Assembly (NCBI RefSeq): GCF_003369915.1
Contig: NC_046674.1
Coordinates: 13,392,001 to 13,456,000, forward strand
Reading direction: 5' to 3'
DNA length: 64,000 nt
From: Drosophila miranda
Lineage: Eukaryota > Arthropoda > Insecta > Diptera > Drosophilidae
The position numbers and the translations under genes are program-made. Under the pieces are notes generated by a model, which was not told the DNA's origin, did no database searches, and worked only from the letters and a program-made list of their open reading frames with translations. Positions 49,101 through 60,061 of this stretch are shown here, one piece after another. How positions within the stretch are numbered: the first letter of the stretch is position 1; every line of letters begins with the position of its first letter.

Positions 49101-52100
49101 CACGTAATTGCCTGGCCATCGTTTGGGTTGTACATTCGTTATTTACGACTTTTTCTAGATACTTTTTCTCCCTCCCCTCCCTCATAGCTCTTTGGGGAGA
49201 TTGTGATGCTGGCCAGCGCCTCCATTTCCGGTCTTTACTATCGCATCATGTCGGATGCTGCCCACAATCGCACGGTGGACGGCACCCGGACGGGCATCGA
49301 GCAGCGCGTAAAGCTCGAGTGCGAACGGGAGCAGCAGGAGCAGCTGTTGCTCAGCGTGATACCCGCGTACATAGCCGCCGAGGTGAGTACTCCCGCCGGA
49401 ACCGGGCCTTGTCTCTGTGTGGGCTAATCGTTTGCGTGTGCAGGTGAAGCGCAGCATCATGCTCAAGATGGCCGATGCCTGTCAGCGGGCCGGGGGACAG
49501 GCCTCCACGTCGGCCACACGCTTCCACGAGCTGCACGTCCAGCGGCACACCAATGTGACCATACTGTTTGCGGATATTGTCAACTTTACGCCGCTTTCCA
49601 GCTCGCTGACGGCCAGTGATTTGGTCAAGACCCTCAACGATCTCTTCGGGCGCTTCGATCAGATTGCTCAGGTGCGTTAATGGTGATAATCATACAAGAT
49701 ACAATCATTATCTATGTAAATTTATCCTTGCAGGAGAATCAATGCTTGCGTATCAAGATTCTGGGCGATTGCTATTACTGCGTGTCGGGCCTGCCCATTT
49801 CCCGTCCACAGCATGCAACAAATTGTGTCAACATGGGCCTGCAGATGATCGATGCCATCAGGTGAGTGCCCTGCCCTGCCCTGCTGTGCCGCTCCCCTTT
49901 TGCCTTTTTCCTTTTGCCTTCTGATTCTGCTTCCACTTCTGCCCCGATGGTTCGGCTGTTCGTTCCGTGGGTTCTGTGAACATGGGCTTCGTCATCACGT
50001 ATACGGCATGTTGTCTTTGCCCACCCGCCTGTCTGTCGGTCTGCCTTTGACTCTGACTTTCAGTTGGCTGAGCGTTGGCAAGGCCATTTGACACTCCCTG
50101 ATTGTTGGTTTAGTGTCCAGTTGTAAATCTTTGTTACATTTTCGGTTAAATAAATCATTTTGTGGCTGGATTGAAGGCGCACAATCAACAGAATCGGTTT
50201 CCAAATGCCATGCAGTTTCAAGAATTAAATTGAACTTAAAACAGCCGTCATGTGCAGTCCATCCAATTTGCAAAGCAATTAAAGGCCTGAGCTTCAAGGC
50301 CTTAATTGCCGCCAGATAGCCACCTATTCCAGCATTTCCTCGGCTTTATTCGGGGGCCCCATTAAAAACGTATTATGCAATAAAGAAATAAGCAGAGGCA
50401 AAGGCAAAGGCAGAAACATCCCATAAAATACAATAAACAATATCGACACAAAAGCCGTTTTATTACACGCGAGGATTTATGCACACAAGTGGCGGCCCCA
50501 GGATCAAGAAGGAGTCTCTTTCATTTCACTTTCACTCCCATTGCCATTTCCATTTTATTTGATTCTCGCTCGCTGTGCATTTTCATTGTTTGTGCGCTTC
50601 GCTTTTCTTTTTATTCTTGCTGGTGCCTTTTCAGCTTTTCAGCTTTTGGCCTTTTAATCTTTTTTGCTGCTGCCCAATGGCTCGCCCCCTCTCGTCCTTA
50701 CCCCTGACTTTGGGGCAAAATACCCCTCAAGGAGCGTATATTTAATTATGTATTGCTTTTGGGACTTGTTTAATAACGCTCCTAAATTATACATATATTT
50801 TCATTCGAGTTTGGATAAAGTCACCCAAAAGATTTGAAAACATTTGGATATATTATTCAATCAATGGCAACTTTTCCACATTGGAAAGTTTTGCCACTCA
50901 GATATTCAGGGAACAAGAAAAATATGTACATACGGGTATGCTCCGGGGATCGCCTTCGATGCGGCTCATTTAACCCAGGATCCAGTCCGGGAGCAGCATT
51001 CTGCTGGTTAACGTTAATAACTCAAGAACTTGTTGGTCTAGCCTTCGACTCAAACGAGGGGAGCTTCAAATGACACAAGACCCTAGCCCTAGGCACCCAC
51101 TGGGGCACTGTTGGACCTGCCCTCGCCGGAAGGCTCCGCAAGTAGAGTCGACTCGGACTTGGCCTGTGTTTTATGGCCCATAAAATTGTTAATACGAATT
51201 CTATGCTCCAACTAGCCTGCAGTTCGTATCCTTAGTAATACATACCATAGCCCCCCCATCCCCCACACACCTCATTGTTTGGCTGGGTTTGGTTTGGTTT
51301 GTTTTGTACACCTCTCGTGCTCTCGTATAAGTAGCCTTCCCTTTGGTGTGGTCTGGTCTGGTTTCCTTGGGCTTGGAGCCTCCTTTCTCATTGTTTGCCC
51401 TTCGTTTTTCTTCCCTGCAGACACGTGCGTGAGGCGACCGGCATAAATGTCGACATGCGAATCGGCATCCACACTGGCAACGTTCTCTGCGGCGTCCTTG
51501 GCCTACGCAAGTGGCAATTTGATGTTTGGAGCGATGATGTTACCCTCGCCAACCACATGGAGAGCGGCGGTGTTGCCGGGTACGTACATATCTACATATA
51601 AGTGTTTATGTAAGACACATAGATACATAGTGTGTGTGTGTGTGTGTGCACTTGCCTTATTTCCCTATTATACGAATGATGAATGCCAACAAAAACAACA
51701 ACACAATGACTATACCAAGCAGGAAGGTGTGTAAAAAATACATGCATATACTCGTACATATAGTAGGGAAAACACAGCCCCAGCGGGAGACGATATAACG
51801 TTGAATGGGGGTGCTGAGGGGGGGTGGGAGCACTAAAACGAGTCAAGCTGTCGTAAGGGCAATTTAAATTAGCCCCCATATAGGGGCAATTGAGAGGGGC
51901 TCTCAGTTGGGGTCCTCGATGCCAGGGACAGGTCCTTTTAAATAGGAGAGAGAGCTTAGGCGAGAGACTAAAAAATATATACCAATAGTTTTCCACCGAG
52001 AGTGGACATTTTAAAAGAAAGTAAAGACATTAATACAAAAATATTTGATTAAAATATTTTGTACATATATTTCAAATAAATATACACAGTCCATATTTTT

Positions 52101-55100
52101 TAATCAAGTATTGTACTAATGTCTATAATATCTAATATAAATTCCCTACAAATTTAATAAAATATAATTATTTTAAAATAAATAAATTAAATCAAAATAA
52201 ATTTTATTTAATTTAAAGAAATACATTAATAAAAAAAATATTTGATTAAAATATCGTGTATATATATTTCAAATAAATATACACAGTCCAAATTTAAATC
52301 AAATATTGCACATTATATCTAAACTAAAATTTCCTAAAAATGTAATAAAATATAATTATTTTAAAATAAATCAATTTTATTTAATTTAAAGAAATACATT
52401 AATAAAATATATTTCATTAAAATATCTTGTATATTTCAAATAAATATACACAGTCCAAATTTTTAAATCAAATATTGCACATTATATGTAAAATATAATT
52501 TCCTACAAATTTAATTAAATATAATTATTTGCAAATAAATAAATTAAATCAAAGTAAATTGTATTTAATTTCCCTGTAATTAAACCCTTTAAAAATTTGT
52601 AATTGAAATATGGTTAGTTTTTCGCTGAGTGTAGTGCGAGTATTCAAGGTAGATAATCATTGATAAAAGTCTGGACTTAATCAAATGTGTAAATGAAATG
52701 GAAATGACTTGTAGGTCAATCGGCAGTTCAATGGGAATATTTTAATATCAAAGGTTCCACAAAATGGGATTATTCTTGTTGGCTTTTTGCTATAATTTAT
52801 GTACATTTCTGCTGATCAAAGAAGTTTTCTTTATATCGGATTAACAGAAGTGATTGATGTTTACAAGCGACCCATAATTTGTTCTTTAAATGTAATACAT
52901 TTGCGTCTACTCGATTACGATTCATTATGGGAATCGAACATGTGGAAATGTGTTTTCCTTTCTCTTAAAGTTACCGTTACCTGTGGTCACGCACACACAC
53001 ACACACACACACGTAGAGTGCAATTATTTGAAATTGAATTGAATTGCTCAAGTCAATGAGCCGGAAAACACTCAGACGCCTCAATTTCGGCTTCACGCAC
53101 GAAAACCCTTCGTATCCAAAAGTGAAAAAAAGCAAACAAAAATTACAGAAGGGCACATCCGAATAGATAAGCATTTGCATGTGTGTGTGTGTGTGCGAGG
53201 GAAATGAAAATAAACACCGATTACGCATACGCCCCATGCGCCCGCCCCTGCGATGAGCAACATCATAATTTTCTCATCGCTTGTGTTTTTTTCTGCAGAC
53301 GCGTGCACATTACGAAGCAAACTCTGGATTTCCTGGGCGACAAGTTCGAGGTGGAGCAGGGGGAGGGTGGCAACCGGGATCCCTATCTGGCGGATCACAA
53401 GATTGAGACGTATCTGATTGTGCCGCCCAGGCCGGCCTACACCTACAGCGTGCCACGTGTGGTGGAGTGCATCGAGCAGAGCGATCCCAGTCCCACCGAG
53501 GAGGGCAAGGACGCTGTGGATGCATCGGAAGCTGGCCATTCCCACGAAGAGAAGCTGCTGCCCACCTTTATGGAGCAGCCTCCACCGCTGCCCGATGAGA
53601 AGATGTCGCCCACTTCGATCAATAGCCAGGAGGTGCCCCTCCATGCCACTCTCGTCTCGGCTGCCTCCATGTCCATCAAGGAGCTGTCCGAGGAGGAGGA
53701 GGAGGAGGGCGAGGATCCCGACGAGGCAGCCGCTGTCACCGAGCCACTGATGGTCAAGCAGGACCAGGACGGGGAGGACCAGCCCAAACAAAATGGCGCG
53801 CATCGTGGCAGCGGCGACTCGGCCGCCTCCGAGTCGGCCGTCAAGTCCGCGGCCCTGTCCCTGCCCGCCGAGGATCTGCTGAGCATGAGTGGCAGCGAGA
53901 GCGGCATCTCCAACAGCGGCACCCAGGCGGCATCCTCCAATCCGGCCAGTGTCACGCCCACCACACCGGCGCCAGCTGGTGGGGCGTCGTCTGGCCCCAA
54001 CAGCCTGACGGTGGCCGAGGCGCCAGAACGCTCGCGCCGAAAGCTGTCCGTGCAAGGTGAGCAAAAGAACCTTATCTCTAGCAAAAGCCAGACAAAAGCC
54101 ACCCTGCAAAAAATCGTATACCATCGAAATGTATGGGCGTTCCGCATCGTACTATTTATATTGTGTTTTTGGTTGAGGTGAACCATTAATCACAGTACCT
54201 TTGAGGGTTAGAGCAGAGAAATATAACTTTATTTAACTGCCCCCAATCTGTCGCCCGCCAGGTCTGATGTCCTTTGCCGACAGACGCCGCTCTTCCGGGG
54301 CCTTCATCGAGGGACGCAAGCTGTCCATCCACAGCGGCGAAAGTTTCCGCAGTCATGCGGGTAAGTTCTGGTGGAAATGGCGGTTGAGTAGCCCCTTTCC
54401 GGTGGTGCGCAACAGTTGAAAATCACTTTCACAAATGAGAGACCAGGCTATGCATAATTTTATCGCTGGCGGAGCAACTTTCGCATCGTAAATTTGAACA
54501 GAGCATTGCATTTGTTTGCCGGATTGCCTGCCCTTTGTGAAAACTTTCGCCGTTCCACTCTCCATTCACGTGGCCATGGAATGTGCACCGTAACCCGCGG
54601 AACGTGGACCGTGGACCGTGGACCAGGGCAATTAAGCTCCTTTGACAGCCAGCGGAGTTTTGTTTGGCCTTTTTTTTTGGGCGATGAGGTGGTTTTGTGT
54701 GCTGGTTTATGAGTTTTAATTTGCCAAGGACATTAAGTGCGGCTTGTGGCATGTGGCAAAGTGAGTTTGATGGCATTTTTAATGCAAATGGGTGACTTTA
54801 AATGAGCTTGTCTGACGGACCATAGAAGCTGTTTGCTAAACATTTCAGCTTTTCACCATCTCACGTGCCCCAGAGCGACATAGTTTAAAATGTTCATTAA
54901 TAATGGATTTCTGGTAGAGCGATAAAAGTTCGAAAATGTTTCCAGGGAGAGTTTTTGCGGCGTAAAGTCCTACGAAATTGCTGGGAATATTCTCACAGAG
55001 GTGTACTTTATTGGATCAGCAGAGGCGATCATAGCTGCGATCCACAGGATCCTGACTAAAGAAGACCGAAAAGACTTTTGTTTAGTGCCGTTTAATGTTT

Positions 55101-58100
55101 CAGTTTTCATATGCCGCTCAATGTGGCTCTGGGGAGGCGTTTTTGGAAACACCTTATGCATATAGAGCAGGCCACAGAGGATCACAGGTCCTTTGGTTAT
55201 GGGAGGGCGGCACACAGACTTCTTTTAGCGTTTACTAATCCCTTGTTCGAGTTGTTCAAGTGTTTTTGTTCCTTTTCTCAAGTGTCTCCTGTATTCTCCT
55301 GTATTTAAGAGTGGCAACCCAATTTGCATCTTCAATCCTTTCAGGACATGTCACTCGAAATCGTCCCTCGTCCAAGATGACGAAATATGTGGAATGCTGG
55401 GGCGCAGATCGACCCTTTGCGAATATAGCCGAATCGAAGCTGGTGAAGAATATTGGACTGGCGGTGAGTTGATAGCAAAAACACTTTGTACGAAGACAAA
55501 GTGTAAATTGCCAGAAAATAAAATCAAATTGGATACGGCTCGAGCATGGTATAGATGAAAAATGAAATTATCTACGAGATAGCTGTAGCTGGAGCTGTGG
55601 GAAGGAGTGCTTGTGGCAGGCAAACTTTATTTATTTTGTGTCCTTTTCCACTTTTTGCCCGCACAGAGCATCGCCATGATTGAATCAAATTTACTTCCAC
55701 CGGAGCGTAAATGTTTCAATTTTAATTTCTTCGGACCCCCGACGGAGCTGAAGCCGTTCACCATGTGGTACCGGAACACACCCCGTGAGGCCATGTACCG
55801 GGCCCAGCCGGACACGCACTTCCGGTACGACCTGATATGCGCCTTCGTGCTCTTCCTCTCGCTGGCCATCGTCCAGCTGATTGTAATTGAATTGTAGGTG
55901 TGAGATCAACCCCCATAAATGTCCATCCTGACTCAGGCCCTGGCTTCTCTTTGTCGCAGGAACCTGGCCCTGCTCGGCTCCCTGCTGGCCAGCTTTGTCT
56001 CCCTGGGCCTGTTCCTCTATCTGAGCAACATGTCCGTGCCGGATGTGCATGCCTCTGCCACGGAGCGCAACGGTCCCGGCCAAGTGGTGGCCAGCAGCCG
56101 CTATCTTCGGCTGGCCATGTTCATCATTGTCAACATTCTCATCTCCTCCTGTGCCGTGTTCAGTGTGGTAGGTAGTGCATATCGTTGCCATGGCACATCA
56201 TCTCCCAATAAATGTGTCGTTTTAGATTAACTTTACGTTGCCCGAGGAGCTGGGCAGCGAGGCCTTGAATGGCACCGCCCTTCTGGCCGGCAATTTCTCG
56301 ATGGACTTCGCAAATCTCACCCTGTTGGAGGAGAGTCTGCAGCCGCTGGACATTGCCCATGCCATACCCATTGCCCCCATCTTTCTGTACTGCTGTGCCA
56401 TCAGCCTGGCGGGGATTTCGGCCTTCCTTCGATCGGGTTTTATCCTGAAGCTAATCGCCATGCTGGTGGCCTTGATAGGACAGGTCACAGTGCTGGGCTA
56501 CAGTGATCTCTATGTACAGTACAATCGGCAGAACATCGAATATGGGTAAGGGCTGTCCAAAGACACCTACGTGCATCCGTCTGCATTCCGTTGTTCGATT
56601 CCCCCAGGTTGCCCTTGGAGATCAAGGGATTCCTGCTCTTGATGGTGGTCATATTGGTGTTGCACACTCTGGATCGCCAGGGCGAGTATGTGGCACGCAC
56701 GGATTTTCTGTGGAAGGCCAAACTCAAAGTGGAACAGGAGGAGGTGGAAACGATGCGGGGCATCAACAAGGCAAGTCTCACGTCCACCGAAACTTAAAAG
56801 AAAAATTTAAAATTTTCCAATTTCATTTCAGATTCTGTTGGAGAACATTCTGCCCGCGCACGTGGCAACGCATTTCCTGCACTTGGAGCGCTCCACAGAG
56901 CTCTACCACGAGAGCTACTCGTGCGTGGCCGTCATGTTTGCCTCGATACCCAACTACAAGGAGTTCTACGACGAAACGGATGTCAACAAACAGGGCCTGG
57001 AGTGTTTGCGTCTCTTGAACGAAATTATATGTGATTTCGATAAGGTAGATCCCCCACCCCGCTTGTATTTTGGTAGATCTATAGCCCACCGTTCTGGTAT
57101 TCCGTATTTCAGTTATTGTTGAAGCCAAAGTTCAGTGGCATCGAAAAGATCAAAACTATAGCCAGCACCTATATGTGCGCCTCGGGTCTGAGGCCAGGCA
57201 AGGAAGACGGCGCTACGGTAAGAACCCATTTTCCCCCCCGTCTGTACATGTGTGTATATCGTCTTGTAATCCTTGTCTTTTCAATGCTTTCACTAATCTT
57301 GTAAATAACAACATTCCAACACTCCCGATACGATTGACTAATCTAGTCACGTAGCTTTGCGGTAAGTCTCTCTTCAAAACATGTACAGTCCTTTCCTTCT
57401 GAAAGTTAGTCAAGTGTGTAAAATGTTTAAAAGTTTAACAACAAGAATATCATTTACCCACACTCACAGAAAAATGGCATAGTAAGAAGAAACGCAGTCA
57501 TATTTCAATTATATATTCGGGCTTCAAATAAGAGGAAAAAGAAAATTGAAAAGAATTCACTTTGATTTAAACATAAATGTTTTAAATATAAATATAAAAA
57601 AACTTTAAAATATGTATAATATATTAAATTTTTGGGACGTATATTTCATTAAAATATGAAATATATTTAATTTAAAAATAAAATATATATTTTTTATATA
57701 TAAAATATATTTAATATTAAAAAATATATATTTCCTTAATATTTTATCTCAATATAAAATATATTTAATATTAAAAATAAAATATATATTTTCTAAATAT
57801 GAAATATATTCAATTTACATACCAAATATATTAAATTTGAATAGGAAATATATATACTTTTTTATATATGAAATATTTGTAATTTTAATATGCAAATATT
57901 TCATTTAAATTTGAATATATGTATGTATATATTTTTTAATCTATTCGATTCTCAAGGGCTTTTTCTCTGGGTTGCAGAGTTTGACGTTTAAATGCTTGCA
58001 ATTAAATTTAATCAGATTCCCACGAGCTTCTTCCAGTCGTTCAATATGTTCCAGTCTGCTTAAATGTTTAAATATATGCGAATATATAAAAATATAAATT

Positions 58101-58991
58101 ACACAGCATGTTCTGACATTCAATTAAATGCTTGCAATTAAATCTAATAAAAATTCTTTTAAAATTCCACCCAATCCCTTTTATGTGCTGGATCCTCCCC
58201 CCAATCGGAGCAAAATGTTATTTACTGTTCAAATGCCTTTTAATCGCAGCTTAGAACTTTAATTAAATTTTTATAACTACCAAACAAAAGGGAAAATCAA
58301 ATCCCATTGGATCCCAACAAAAAAGGAATAAAAGAGAAAAAATAAAATAAAAAAAGGGTCGCCAAATGAGGGTAGTAGTCCATTGGGCAGGAATTAGGAT
58401 TAGCTAGAGCTAGAGGCCAGGGGCCAAAGGCGAGAGGGACGGAAAAACGCTCAATTGGTTTTCCGGGTTGGGGGTACAGGGCAATAAAGACAAAATCGAA
58501 TCCAGGACTAACGCAATTTACTCTCTCTCTCTCTCTCCTTTCCGCTCTGAATAAAAAGGATGAAAAGCGCACAGAGGAGCACAACGTGGTCATATTGGTT
58601 GAGTTTGCGATTGCTTTGATGTCCATATTGGATTCGATTAATCGCGAATCGTTTCAACGTTTCCGTCTCCGCATCGGCCTCAACCATGGCCCGGTCATTG
58701 CGGGCGTGATTGGTGCCCAGAAGCCACAATATGATATTTGGAGTAATACAGTTAACGTTGCCTCCCGCATGGACTCGTGCGGCGTCATGGGACGACTACA
58801 GGTGAGTCTACATAGAGCACCATAGATTCCACTACAATATATATTTCCATCCATGACAGACAACGGAGAATACAGCAAAGATACTGATGGCCGCCGGCTA
58901 TGAGTGCGAGTGCCGTGGCCTCACCTACGTGAAGGGCAAGGGCAATCTAGTCACCTACTTTGTAAAGACACCATTCGATGGGAAATTGTAG
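35415..58991 (+). CDS. Ac76E: Ac76E, membrane adenylyl cyclase
   Basis: Twenty coding exons were rebuilt: 35415-35616, 47203-47336, 47411-47608, 47692-47814, 49188-49382, 49444-49671, 49734-49861, 51421-51579, 53299-54056, 54262-54360, 55345-55463, 55667-55893, 55960-56167, 56226-56545, 56608-56770, 56832-57044, 57113-57217, 57347-57361, 58559-58801, 58860-58991. They total 1,322 residues, close to the D. melanogaster protein. Six membrane spans (about 94-240) precede catalytic domain C1, with metal-binding aspartates in [10 protein letters not shown] (D328) and KILGDCYYC (D372). Residues 480-740 are a long acidic/Ser-rich linker. Six more spans (about 837-1070) precede C2, with [10 protein letters not shown] and [16 protein letters not shown]. 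The enzyme converts ATP to cAMP at the plasma membrane, usually under G-protein control. Exons 2 to 20 are compact; the first coding intron is 11.6 kb and houses antisense genes. Confidence 0.95.
35617..36488 (+). other. Start of the large Ac76E intron, no gene
   Basis: From the donor GTGAGTGCC at 35617 to the stop codon of the first antisense tetraspan gene I see only non-coding sequence, with a CGGTT repeat at 35735-35755. Confidence 0.5.
36489..37234 (-). CDS. Small four-pass membrane protein, cluster copy A
   Basis: Five exons (37234-37108, 37032-36994, 36927-36857, 36803-36641, 36577-36489) give 162 residues. It begins [23 protein letters not shown], and four hydrophobic segments follow. 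The last exon is entered after CTCTTTGACAG ([15 protein letters not shown]). Exon 4 is 163 nt in phase 0-1, exactly as in copies B and C. The N-terminal C-x-x-x-S-L-x-x-G signature and the four-span layout resemble an insect-expanded family of LAPTM-like/DUF4728 proteins; the family name is from memory and not verified. Function is unknown, and an endomembrane location is only a guess. It is nested antisense in the Ac76E intron. Exon 3 is five codons shorter than in B and C. Confidence 0.8.
37398..38138 (-). CDS. Small four-pass membrane protein, cluster copy B
   Basis: Five exons (38138-38018, 37954-37919, 37852-37767, 37716-37554, 37498-37398) give 168 residues, starting [17 protein letters not shown]. 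The second exon encodes only a short loop ([13 protein letters not shown]), and the fourth carries two membrane spans and the [13 protein letters not shown] end shared by the cluster. Exon lengths 121, 36, 86 and 163 nt equal those of copy C, showing recent tandem origin. The C-terminal tail ([13 protein letters not shown]) is hydrophilic and faces the same side as the N-terminal cysteine motif if four spans are correct. The next gene, A, lies only 163 bp downstream. Confidence 0.82.
38289..39030 (-). CDS. Small four-pass membrane protein, cluster copy C
   Basis: Five exons (39030-38910, 38841-38806, 38741-38656, 38588-38426, 38371-38289) give 162 residues, starting [17 protein letters not shown]. 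The first loop exon encodes [13 protein letters not shown], with a possible N-glycosylation site NQTNS. This fits a luminal or extracellular loop between spans 1 and 2. The last exon ends [15 protein letters not shown], with tyrosines that could act as sorting signals (inference). All splice phases match copy B. Confidence 0.82.
39571..39617. repeat. Short TTAGGGCACC repeats at the copy D stop codon
   Basis: The words CCCTTAGGGCACC, TTTAGGACACC and CCCTTAGGGCACC follow one another over about 45 bp and run into the stop codon region of copy D. Confidence 0.6.
39611..40278 (-). CDS. Small four-pass membrane protein, cluster copy D (intron-loss copy)
   Basis: Four exons (40278-40134, 40080-39986, 39923-39767, 39705-39611) give 163 residues. 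It begins [21 protein letters not shown], so the N-terminal cysteine signature is kept, with six extra basic residues ahead of it. The loop exon and third exon of the other copies are represented by one 95-nt exon ([19 protein letters not shown]), so one intron has been lost or never existed here. The C-terminus ([13 protein letters not shown]...VDRT) is divergent. It is the most diverged member and may be the oldest. The NVSH in the first loop is a possible glycosylation site. Confidence 0.8.
40279..44441. other. Non-coding portion of the large Ac76E intron
   Basis: No coding exon was recognised. Visible structure includes an ACACCTCC microsatellite (42180-42218, four copies), an (AC)n tract at 42929-42948, an AGAGAAACAGC-type repeat at 43174-43222 and TGCCGTGCCGTGC at 43369-43396. 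Confidence 0.5.
44442..44990 (-). pseudogene. Decayed RING-finger gene antisense in the Ac76E intron
   Basis: On the minus strand a first segment (44990-44927, [18 protein letters not shown]) splices through a 52-nt GT-AG intron (acceptor GGTTTTTAG before 44874) into [21 protein letters not shown] hydrophobic stretch ([13 protein letters not shown]) and a Pro/Ser-rich linker follow, ending [11 protein letters not shown]. There the RING signature stops. It resumes one frame over as [19 protein letters not shown], then YPVCHRRL, to a TGA at 44442. Three lesions are visible: the frameshift, with a first RING loop of only about three residues, and two zinc ligands replaced (NHS and KYPVC). No in-frame ATG precedes the first segment, because a TAG lies just upstream. 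A functional short-RING variant or an assembly error is possible but less likely. Confidence 0.5.
45000..47202. other. Right part of the large Ac76E intron, no gene
   Basis: Non-coding, with C-rich and CA-rich simple sequence (45660-45690, 45797-45823) and a poly(T) run at 45862-45875. No coding exon before the acceptor at 47202. Confidence 0.45.
47883..47938. repeat. 12-bp GGGCCTGGGGCT minisatellite in an Ac76E intron
   Basis: Four tandem copies of GGGCTTGGGCCT-type 12-mers lie between exons 4 and 5. The tract is G-rich with regularly spaced runs of three to four G on the coding strand, so it could form a G-quadruplex in RNA or DNA (inference). Confidence 0.85.
48139..48721. repeat. AT-rich island 1 in Ac76E intron 4, with inverted CACTGAGAAAAA ends
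   Basis: About 580 bp of short repeats built from ATATTTCATATTTAAA-like words are bounded on the left by CACTGAGAAAAA (48139-48150) and on the right by TTTTTTTCTGAGTG (48708-48721). These ends are inverted copies with one mismatch. There is no coding capacity. The structure resembles a MITE-like or satellite-derived insertion. Confidence 0.6.
48873..48915. repeat. GGGTAT hexamer repeat
   Basis: The words GGGTAT and GGTTAT repeat about seven times, from 48876 to 48914, in the same intron. Confidence 0.75.
49862..51420. other. Ac76E intron 7, no gene
   Basis: About 1.56 kb between exons 7 and 8. No coding exon or element was recognised. GC content is ordinary, with a pyrimidine-rich end before the acceptor at 51420. 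Confidence 0.45.
51992..52631. repeat. AT-rich island 2 in Ac76E intron 8: three tandem units of 170-195 bp
   Basis: Three adjacent copies (about 52020-52216, 52217-52386, 52387-52570) share an ordered set of words: ACATTAATA, TTTGATTAAAATAT, TTTCAAATAAATATACACAG, CAAATATTGCACATTATAT and TAATAAAATATAATTATTT. The end of the island is TTTTTCGCTGAGTG (52617-52631), the same terminal word as in island 1, and the left border carries a degenerate CCACCGAGAGTGG. It is non-coding. Confidence 0.75.
56771..56831 (+). other. Ac76E: GC-AG intron of Ac76E
   Basis: Exon 15 ends INK and exon 16 begins [10 protein letters not shown], a sequence continuous in this cyclase family. The only donor that joins them is AAG|GCAAGT, which matches the consensus of the minor GC-AG class perfectly apart from the C at position +2. 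The acceptor is TTTCATTTCAG. The intron is 61 nt. Confidence 0.85.
57347..57361 (+). CDS. Ac76E: 15-nt microexon of Ac76E (SRSFA), probable cassette
   Basis: The sequence between acceptor ACTAATCTAG and donor GTAAGTCTC encodes five residues, SRSFA. Both sides are in phase 0, so it can be included or skipped without a frameshift. It inserts five residues into the C2 domain, between GKEDGAT (exon 17) and [10 protein letters not shown] (exon 19). The strong splice sites and in-frame length support a real exon. Confidence 0.7.
57457..57975. repeat. AT-rich island 3 in Ac76E intron 18
   Basis: About 500 bp of ATATTTAATATTAAAA-type repeats are bounded by CACTCACAGAAAAA (57461-57474) and TTTTTCTCTGGGTTG (about 57960-57974). 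The boundary words resemble those of islands 1 and 2, though less exactly. The segment from 57990 to 58558 is ordinary intron sequence ending in a long CT tract before the exon 19 acceptor. Confidence 0.5.
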
Positions 58992-60061
58992 AAACATCCT
59001 CGACGGACTTTGATACTATTTAAAGGATATATTTACACATACATATGCATAATCTTAGCGTCACTTCAAGGCATCTTCTTATTTATTTGCTTAGCTTTTC
59101 ATTTTAGTTTATAATAAATATGCAAGCATTTAAAATACGTTGCACACACACACACACAAACATGTTAAGTATTTGTTAGCCAAAATTTTGTTTTTTAGTT
59201 AGTTGGTAGATGTTAAAATGTTATTAAATATTTCGTACGATTTATGCATAACGATCACTTAAACAGCGAATAATTATATACATATGTACGATTCGATTTA
59301 AAATTATGCGAGACAAAGAAAATGCAAATCAATCCCCAGAAATTATCACCCAATAAATATAGCAAACAAAATATATGCTTATATCCTTATAGTAAATTTA
59401 CTGAGCCAGTCTAGTTCACATTTAAAAATGCGAGTATGTATGTACTTTCCCTTCTTCTACTATAAATAATTTGTTATATATCAATATATTTATGTATATT
59501 TATGTGCCATGGATCATATACTGTTTATATACTTTCGAGCAACACTAGTTTTAATTCTTTTAAAGAATCAAAAGCAAACTCAAACTAAAACTCTATATAT
59601 TTTTTTACTAAAAACTTTTTTTTACTAACTATTCAGAGCCCCAAATAACGATGCTACATGTATCTATATTACTGTCTAAGATAAAGGCCACCAAAGTGAA
59701 CTATTTTTAAGAGAAATATGAGCTCAAAAACTGCATCTTGAGTACCTAACATATCCCAACAGAATATGTACACTATACCTCCGATGGAAACAGACCTGCT
59801 ATAAACACAGATGGATTTCTATTTCAATCTATTTGTAAACTCTCTACTTTCCCGAAACTATTAAGCTATCTATATTCAAAACAAAACAACAAAATGCATC
59901 CAAAGCATATATGTAATCCTCAAAATGCAGTAGTTCTATAACTATAATAGATCCATTGAAATATATGTATTTGATATTATTAAATTAGCTTGAATCTATG
60001 AAAACTCGTAGAATATTAATAAGTAAATAAATTAAATCCTTAAAATATGTGGTTTTTATTT
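58992..60061 (+). other. Ac76E: Ac76E 3'UTR
   Basis: AT-rich untranslated sequence follows the TAG at 58989-58991. Several AATAAA words occur (for example about 59353 and 60023); the last, near 60023, probably marks the longest transcript. The region contains many ATTTA/TATTTAT and TGTANATA-like words that could bind RNA-regulating proteins such as Pumilio, but this is not tested. Confidence 0.5.

Noticed and set aside
53093-54124. Minus-strand frame of 343 codons over Ac76E exon 9
   Set aside because: The plus strand is joined by phase-matched splice sites to cyclase exons on both sides; the antisense frame is Leu/Gly-rich noise.
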